Assembly (NCBI GenBank): GCA_937901285.1 | Contig: CALCHI010000511.1 | Span: 1 to 5,922, forward strand | DNA length: 5,922 nucleotides | Origin: UBA8437 sp003445035 | GTDB taxonomy: Bacteria; Planctomycetota; Planctomycetia; Planctomycetales; Planctomycetaceae | Reading direction: 5' to 3' | Shown: one piece after another, positions 5,922 through 5,922 of the stretch | Layout: the number at the start of each line of letters is the position of its first letter | Numbering within the stretch: position 1 is the stretch's first letter | Program-made: the position numbers and the translations under genes | Notes under the pieces: model-generated | What the model was told of the DNA's origin: nothing | The model's database searches: none | Seen by the model: only the letters and a program-made list of their open reading frames with translations

Positions 5922-5922
5922 G

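Noticed and set aside
1..5922. Mobile element, CRISPR array, RNA gene or defence system
   Set aside because: No transposase, integrase, terminal inverted repeat, spaced direct repeat, tRNA-like cloverleaf or known defence domain was seen; the window is almost fully occupied by five coding regions of uniform GC-rich character.

Overview
The window is GC-rich, densely packed bacterial DNA that most resembles a planctomycete (Pirellula/Rhodopirellula-like) chromosome. Four things point there: a WD40 propeller fused to a Gfo/Idh/MocA-type domain carrying a 'GLDTSH' motif, a Tat-exported amidohydrolase coupled to it, an archaeal-type phosphoglycerate mutase in a bacterium, and a GT4 glycosyltransferase beginning with a 'TAGGAGMFCGSC' motif. 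This assignment is inferred from protein style remembered from those genomes, not from a marker gene.

Layout. Bases 1-1896 (+) are the 3' part of a long gene, open at the left edge. It encodes seven WD40 repeats, an alanine-rich linker, and a complete Gfo/Idh/MocA-like domain. Its stop overlaps the start of a second + gene (1893-2822), a Tat-signal amidohydrolase of the Amidohydrolase_2 (PF04909) type, so the two form a translationally coupled pair. Eight bases later a convergent gene ends: apgM (2831-4039, -), cofactor-independent phosphoglycerate mutase of the archaeal type. A divergent 93-base gap (4040-4132) contains an AT-rich island with -10-like hexamers on both strands. To its right, 4133-4663 (+) encodes a small five-helix membrane protein rich in histidine and tryptophan, function unknown. 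Its 3' end overlaps tail-to-tail by 29 bases with a GT4-family glycosyltransferase (4635-5921, -), whose start codon lies one base inside the right edge.

How the genes relate. Only the first two genes form a clear unit: an oxidoreductase-like domain plus a metal-hydrolase-like protein, a pairing often seen in sugar, lactone or cyclitol catabolism. Both show departures from the canonical family motifs: lost Rossmann glycines in the first and a lost metal-ligand/catalytic aspartate in the second. The substrate cannot be read from sequence. ApgM is central glycolysis. The membrane protein and the glycosyltransferase look like independent neighbours. No RNA gene, mobile element, CRISPR array or attachment site was found, and no non-coding stretch exceeds 93 bases. 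No clear novel multi-gene defence or similar system is visible; the most unusual items are the WD40-oxidoreductase fusion and the motif losses.
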